From the NCBI GenBank assembly GCA_051453625.1, contig JBOZIK010000001.1, forward strand, positions 202,468,512 to 202,532,511: 64,000 bases of DNA. Direction: 5' to 3'. Shown here one piece after another: positions 59,924 through 64,000 of this stretch (its first letter is position 1; every line of letters starts with the position of its first letter). This DNA comes from Welwitschia mirabilis (taxonomy: Eukaryota; Gnetophyta; Gnetopsida; Welwitschiales). Both the position numbers and the translations under genes were made by a program. Below the pieces are notes generated by a model, which was not told the DNA's origin, searched no databases, and was given only the letters and a program-made list of their open reading frames with translations.

Positions 59924-60544
59924 TGATAAGAACCCGATTCGATTTGGGTGGATTCCAAAATAAGAGGGGAGAATAAGAACGTAAAATTAAACTTCAAATT
60001 TCTGCCTTTTTTCATTAATCAATTGACTGAGTATAAATACATGAAGAATTCCTCGAAGTTAGGACTCATGATAATAATTATACCCACTACTAAGGAAATG
60101 GAGTATAACTCCATAACTTCACAACTATGCTTACTAACTAAGGAGTAGAGCATGACTCCACAACTTAACAAATCTTGATCTTAACAACTATGTCCACTAA
60201 CTAAGGAATGAAGCATGAAAAAAATTCATAACTTAACAAACCATGATTTTAATAGACTCATTTAATTACAGAATAATTCAAATTGCNNNNNNNNNNNNNN
60301 NNNNNNNNNNNNNNNNNNNNNNNNNNNNNNNNNNNNNNNNNNNNNNNNNNNNNNNNNNNNNNNNNNNNNNNNNNNNNNNNNNNNNNTTAATAGACTCATT
60401 TAATTACAGAATAATTCAAATTGCTGACAATAAATTAAAATACTAATTCACAAAAGAACTTTATAATCTTGGGCCCATGTTGGCTTCTTAAGATTTTTTT
60501 TGGGCCTTTCCTCCATTGGGCTTGTGTTCTTAGTTGGCATAACA
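59924..60544 (-). repeat. 3' LTR (left) of the small chromovirus-like element
   Basis: About 483 bp once the 100-N gap and a 38-bp gap-flank duplication are removed, equal to the right LTR (481 bp). It shares AATAAGAGGGGAGAATAAGAA, CGAAGTTAGGACTCATGATA, repeated CTAACTAAGGA-T--AGCAT units and GGGCCTTTCCTCCATT-GGCT with it. Confidence 0.85.
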
Positions 60545-60565
60545 ATACTACCCCCATTGACATGG
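60545..60565 (-). promoter_or_regulatory. Polypurine tract of the small element
   Basis: On the minus strand GTCAATGGGGGTAGTAT ends directly before the start of the 3' LTR, in the right place for plus-strand priming. Confidence 0.6.
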
Positions 60566-60939
60566 GCCTTGTCCTTAAGGCCTTCTTGAAAGAAACTTTC
60601 TAGTGGAAGCTTATAAAATATGTATTCTAATTGGGTTAAGCGGATCATCGTCTAGATCAAATAAGGCATCTTTTGGGTCACCACAACATGATCGAAGCAA
60701 GGAGACATGAAGTATCAGGTGCATCCTTACTGAGTCAAGGAGCTCGAGTGATAAGCAACCTTTTCGATTTGTCAAAGAATGCGAAATGCACCAAAGTAAT
60801 GGTGAGATAGCTTTTGAGAGTTGTGGTATTTAATAGTCACTTATCGGTAGTACCCCATGAGGTGAGCAAGGGATGCATAATTATGAATGAACCTCTAGTA
60901 GTACCTGATGAGGCATAAAAAACCATGTAATGTCATAAC

Positions 60940-61410
60940 CGTGGTGGGGATGGGCTAGTCTAGAACTACTTGTATCTTTTCTGGATCCATGCTAACTCCA
61001 TTAACCGAGATAATATGGCTCAAATGCTCCATGTGAAACTCTCAAGAAGGACTATATATCAGTATATCATCAAAGAAAATCAACACAAATTTTCTTAGAA
61101 ATTTCCTAAACATATCATTCATAGCTACATCATGTAATTCATCTGGAAGCTCATCAACTGTAGGTATAGAAACCTATCCCAAATGATGATAGCATTTAAG
61201 GCCCTATAGTCTACATAGAATCTCTAGGTTCCATCCTTTTTATAAACTAGCAAAATAGGAGATGAATAAGGGCTATTGTGAGGTTTGATAATGCCATCCC
61301 TGAGAATTTCGAAAATCAGAGTAGACATAATTTCCTTTTGGTAGTGGGGGTAACGGTAGGATTTAACATTAACAGGCTGACTATTTTGGGTGAGGTGGAT
61401 TTGGTGATCA
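60940..61410 (-). pseudogene. Reverse transcriptase pieces of the small element, core deleted
   Basis: On the minus strand: YRYPHYQKEIM near 61340, GIIKPHNSPYSSPILLVYKK near 61240-61300, DYRALNAI near 61195, then an abrupt jump from DEL-DELH-like sequence to MFRKFLRKFVLIFFDDILIYS at 61050-61110 (FDD at 61066-61074). In intact chromoviruses about 60 residues, including the first catalytic Asp of KLDLRSGYHQ, stand between these two points; they are missing. The tail SHMEHLSHI and DPEKIQ follows. Confidence 0.85.
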
Positions 61411-61863
61411 TGGAAATAGAATGGGGGTAATTATAAGGATGTTTTAAGGCTACTAGAAAACTGGACTAGAATGGTTTATAAGGCAAGGTAGTAAAAAGTC
61501 TTGGGATTATCACGCACTGTAAGTAATGGGGGTTGTGGTTCATAAGTAGAGGTGGAGGAGGTGTTTTTTTTATAAAGGTGGAGGCAGGGTGGGTAGATGA
61601 ATAGTAGAGGTGGAGGAGGTGTTAACATGATAATGGTTGCATGGAGCAGTAGGAGTTGCTGAAGAGGATGGGTTTTAAGGATGAGATAATTTTTGTGATT
61701 GCAGGTTTTGGACCATGGTTTTAAGGGACTATAGGTTAGACATGATCTACTAGAAGTGGTTGTCTAGCTGGGTATGGACATCCTTAAATTCCTCAGAAAG
61801 GTGAGTGACACGTTCCTCTAAGGGAGGAGAGTTGGGAGCAATGTGATCTTTTTCTGGAGCCAT
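61411..61863 (-). pseudogene. gag start of the small element
   Basis: ATG at 61863-61861 opens a frame MAPEKDHIAPNSPPLEERVT then HLSEEFKDVHTQLDNHF and a stop. Length and helical, charged character fit the amino end of chromovirus gag. Ser/Thr/Pro-rich sequence follows and passes directly into the reverse-transcriptase region, so most of gag, the zinc knuckle and protease are deleted. Confidence 0.6.
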
Positions 61864-61891
61864 GGCTTGAGAAAGAGATTAAAAGCACTAA

Positions 61892-62372
61892 TGATAATAA
61901 CCCAATTCGAGTTGGATGGACTCCAGAATAAGAGGGGAGAATAAGAACCTAAAATTGAACTTCAAATTTCTGCCTTTTTTTCATTGATCAATTAATTGAG
62001 TATAAATACATGGAGAATCCCTCGAAGTTAGGACTCATGATAATAGTTATGCCTGCTACTAAGGAAATGAAGCATAACTCCACAACTTCACAACTATTTC
62101 CACTAACTAAGGAGTGAAGCATTACTTCACAACTTAATAAATAATGACTTTAACAACTATGTCCAGTAATTAAGGAATGGAGCATGACTCCATAACTTAA
62201 CAAACTATGATTTTAACAGACTCTTTTAATTCAATAGAACAATTCAAATTGCTAATAATAAGTTAAAATACTAATTCAAAAATGAACTTTGTAATTTTGG
62301 GTCCATGTTGGATCCTTGAGATTTCTATTGGGCCTTTCCTCCATTAGGCTTGTGCTCTTAGCTGGCATAATA
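61892..62372 (-). repeat. 5' LTR (right) of the small chromovirus-like element
   Basis: Pairs with 59924-60544. The primer site expected at its inner edge (61891 downward on the minus strand) reads TTAGTGCTTTTAATC; compared with the usual tRNA-Met site TGGTATCAGAGC followed by TTTTAATC, several bases are lost. Confidence 0.8.
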
Positions 62373-62377
62373 GAGTG

Positions 62378-62875
62378 CAATTATGCGAAGGTAGAAGACA
62401 AAAAGCGTAGAGCATGAATCAATGCGGGGAATATCAAGCATTTTCAGCTGGATATAGGAGGGACACGGGAACAGAGAGGAGCGCGCATCACAGAGGGAAA
62501 CCAGGGGGAGGGGGTGGAAAGGGACAAAAGAAAGAAAGAATATTAGAGTGAAACTATCGTACTTACCATAGAGGAGAGAGAATAAATGATACTAAACAAG
62601 TGCTTGAGCAGGGAAGCATTTCAAGAGTGTTTTAGTATTTCAAGCGCATATCTACATTTCTAGGAGCGAGTTGGCATATTATTGTTGTGCCCTTCGTAGG
62701 AGTTCGGTCTCTAGTCAAGAGGAAGCATTAGATCGGACATTTGTGGACAATCAGAAGTGAAAAACTAGAAATAAAAAGAGCAGCAGCTATGATAGGGAGA
62801 GTTTTTTTTCCATCTTTCGGATGAGCTCTTAGAGCTTATTCTTGTAGTACATATTACATTGCTGCACATTTTCAG
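62378..62875. other. Low-copy-looking sequence, no gene assigned
   Basis: GC content is higher than in the elements, with CGCG and purine-rich runs (62480-62530). It may be intron or UTR of the exon-like segment that follows. No open frame can be supported. Confidence 0.35.
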
Positions 62876-63250
62876 TCGACATTACTTTTGGATGATAAAC
62901 TATTATACTCTGCATTGACTGTGCTGCTTCCGAGAATGAGAAGGGACTATTTGGACACGGCGCAATCCCGTGTTCAAGATATAAAGGTTCTAGTACACCT
63001 TTATGGATATCATGGAAAAGTTGCAACTACTCTCTACAAAGATGTCGTATGATTAAATGTATTGGAAAAAGTTGAATTAGAACTAAAGAGTATTGTTCAC
63101 ACTTGTAAGTACAATCTAGCATTTCATATGTATTTGAAAGATTCATTAAGAACCCATGAAGAATTTGTGCAAGCCATCATTGAATTTTCAAAGGAAGCAA
63201 GCCTCACGAATATAACCAAGTGGTTACTTGATATGTTTTCTTTACATTGA
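62876..63250 (+). pseudogene. Exon-like coding remnant of an unidentified protein, one in-frame TGA
   Basis: After an acceptor-like GCACATTTTCAG (ends 62875) one frame stays open to TGA at 63248-63250 except for a TGA at 63054-63056. It encodes about 124 residues of normal composition with predicted helices: key stretches RMRRDYLDTAQSRVQDIKVL, HLYGYHGKVATTLYKDVV before the stop, and NVLEKVELELKSIVHTCKYN, THEEFVQAIIEFSKEAS after it. The TGA is in CpG context (GTATGA, likely from GTACGA, Arg). I do not recognise the family. Nothing similar is seen elsewhere in the window, so it looks like a host gene piece rather than a transposon. Confidence 0.45.
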
Positions 63251-63639
63251 TTCATTGACTTTTTAAGTTTATTTAGATGTCCATTAGATATTTTCCCTTC
63301 TGTTAAAATATGCTTACAAGTTTAATTCTATTTTATACAGCAATAGTAATCAATGTTATATTTTCCCTCTACAAGGTTAGTATTTGCTAACATATTAAAA
63401 TGTGAGTGATACTGAACAACGTGCTAAGGATAATAAAATAGATGTACAAAAGGTTTTAAAATTATATATGCAAATAAATTTGGATTTCTCTAAACAAATT
63501 CAAAACAAGCTTTAATACACTCTTCTCGTATTTCTAATTACATCCACAATCTTATATCTATCTCAAGGTTATCCCCTTCCTATGATGTGCTGTGTACATG
63601 TAATTTAAATCATTATTTTAAATTTAAAACATTTGTATT

Positions 63640-64000
63640 TTATTACATAATAGCTGTTTATAATATTGTATTATATTATTTCATATTGTATTAAGTTATG
63701 ATATAATGTTATCGTACCTTGTATTAAATTATAAAATATTATTTTAAATTATGCTATACTATATATTGTTTTATATTATAATTATATTGTACTATACTAT
63801 ATAGAATTATATAATACCATATTTTACTGTATTTATGGTATGAAATTATTTTTCATGATATAATACTATATTACATAATAATATAATTGTAGTATATATA
63901 TGGTATAATGGCTTATAATACATTATATTATATTACATACATATTATAGTGCATTATATCATATAATAGGCATAAAATTTTATTATTTTATAATATGTTA
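63640..64000. repeat. AT-only low-complexity tract
   Basis: Almost only A and T, built from irregular TATTATA/TATAATA units that are self-complementary. No fixed period. It continues to the window edge. Confidence 0.8.

Larger units (their letters stand above)
59924..62372 (-). mobile_element. Internally deleted chromovirus-like Ty3/gypsy element with two LTRs
   Basis: LTRs at 59924-60544 and 61892-62372 flank a 1.35-kb interior that retains only the start of gag and pieces of reverse transcriptase on the minus strand. An intact element would have 5-7 kb. Read on the minus strand, LTRs start TG(TT)ATGCCA and end TTATCA. The polypurine tract lies beside the left LTR. Candidate 5-bp flanks are GAGCA (59919-59923) and GAGTG (62373-62377), not identical. 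It is a non-autonomous deletion derivative. Confidence 0.85.

Noticed and set aside
62829-63026. Minus-strand 65-codon frame opposite the exon-like segment
   Set aside because: It overlaps the plus-strand frame that continues further, has a better splice-site context and ends well beyond it. The minus frame remains possible but has less support.

Overview
The window is plant nuclear DNA: AT-rich, gene-poor and packed with old, mutated transposable elements. A seed plant is the best guess. The evidence is one intact intronless calmodulin-like gene, Athila/Tat-type and chromovirus-like Ty3/gypsy elements, and LINEs whose ORF1 looks like the plant DUF4283 plus zinc-knuckle type. The species cannot be named. 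Low gene density and slow decay of old elements would fit a gymnosperm, but this is inference. Nine runs of N interrupt the sequence.

Layout. 1-1530: decayed LINE reverse transcriptase (+). 2411-2591: short exon-like reading frame. 2837-3805: GC-rich island with a duplicated promoter module and the calmodulin-like gene (+), the only complete host gene. 3806-10129: no gene; tandem duplications (772 bp x2, 243 bp x2, 47 bp x3, 140 bp x2) and a tRNA-Glu-like relic. 10130-23992: Athila/Tat-like element with LTRs, PBS, gag-pol, an extra 3' ORF and PPT, full of stops. 25228-25452: tRNA-derived SINE with target-site duplication. 26008-28810 (-), 31620-37837 (-) and 42668-49401 (+): three copies of one LINE family. 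38500-39500: a more diverged LINE relic. About 42189-58700 (-): a second Athila/Tat-like element, split by LINE copy 3. 59924-62372: a small internally deleted chromovirus-like element with paired LTRs. 62876-63250: exon-like remnant. 63640-64000: AT-only low complexity.

The most notable content is the LINE family. All three copies carry, downstream of the reverse transcriptase, a recognisable J-domain (DnaJ-type, with HPD or HPN) preceded by a conserved region I do not recognise, and end in a 3' UTR of three ~103-bp repeats, each with a small G-rich/C-rich inverted-repeat motif. Copies 2 and 3 are near full length, bounded by 14-bp and 16-bp target-site duplications, and lie in opposite orientation 4.8 kb apart. 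Copy 3 landed inside the 3' ORF of the second Ty3/gypsy element, which reads on in frame across the insertion point. A J-domain as a regular part of a LINE is not something I know from described plant LINEs; it is the best candidate here for a new biological arrangement.

Apart from the calmodulin-like gene, no feature looks able to make a full protein now. Most in-frame stops in the elements are explained by C-to-T or G-to-A change, as expected of long cytosine methylation.
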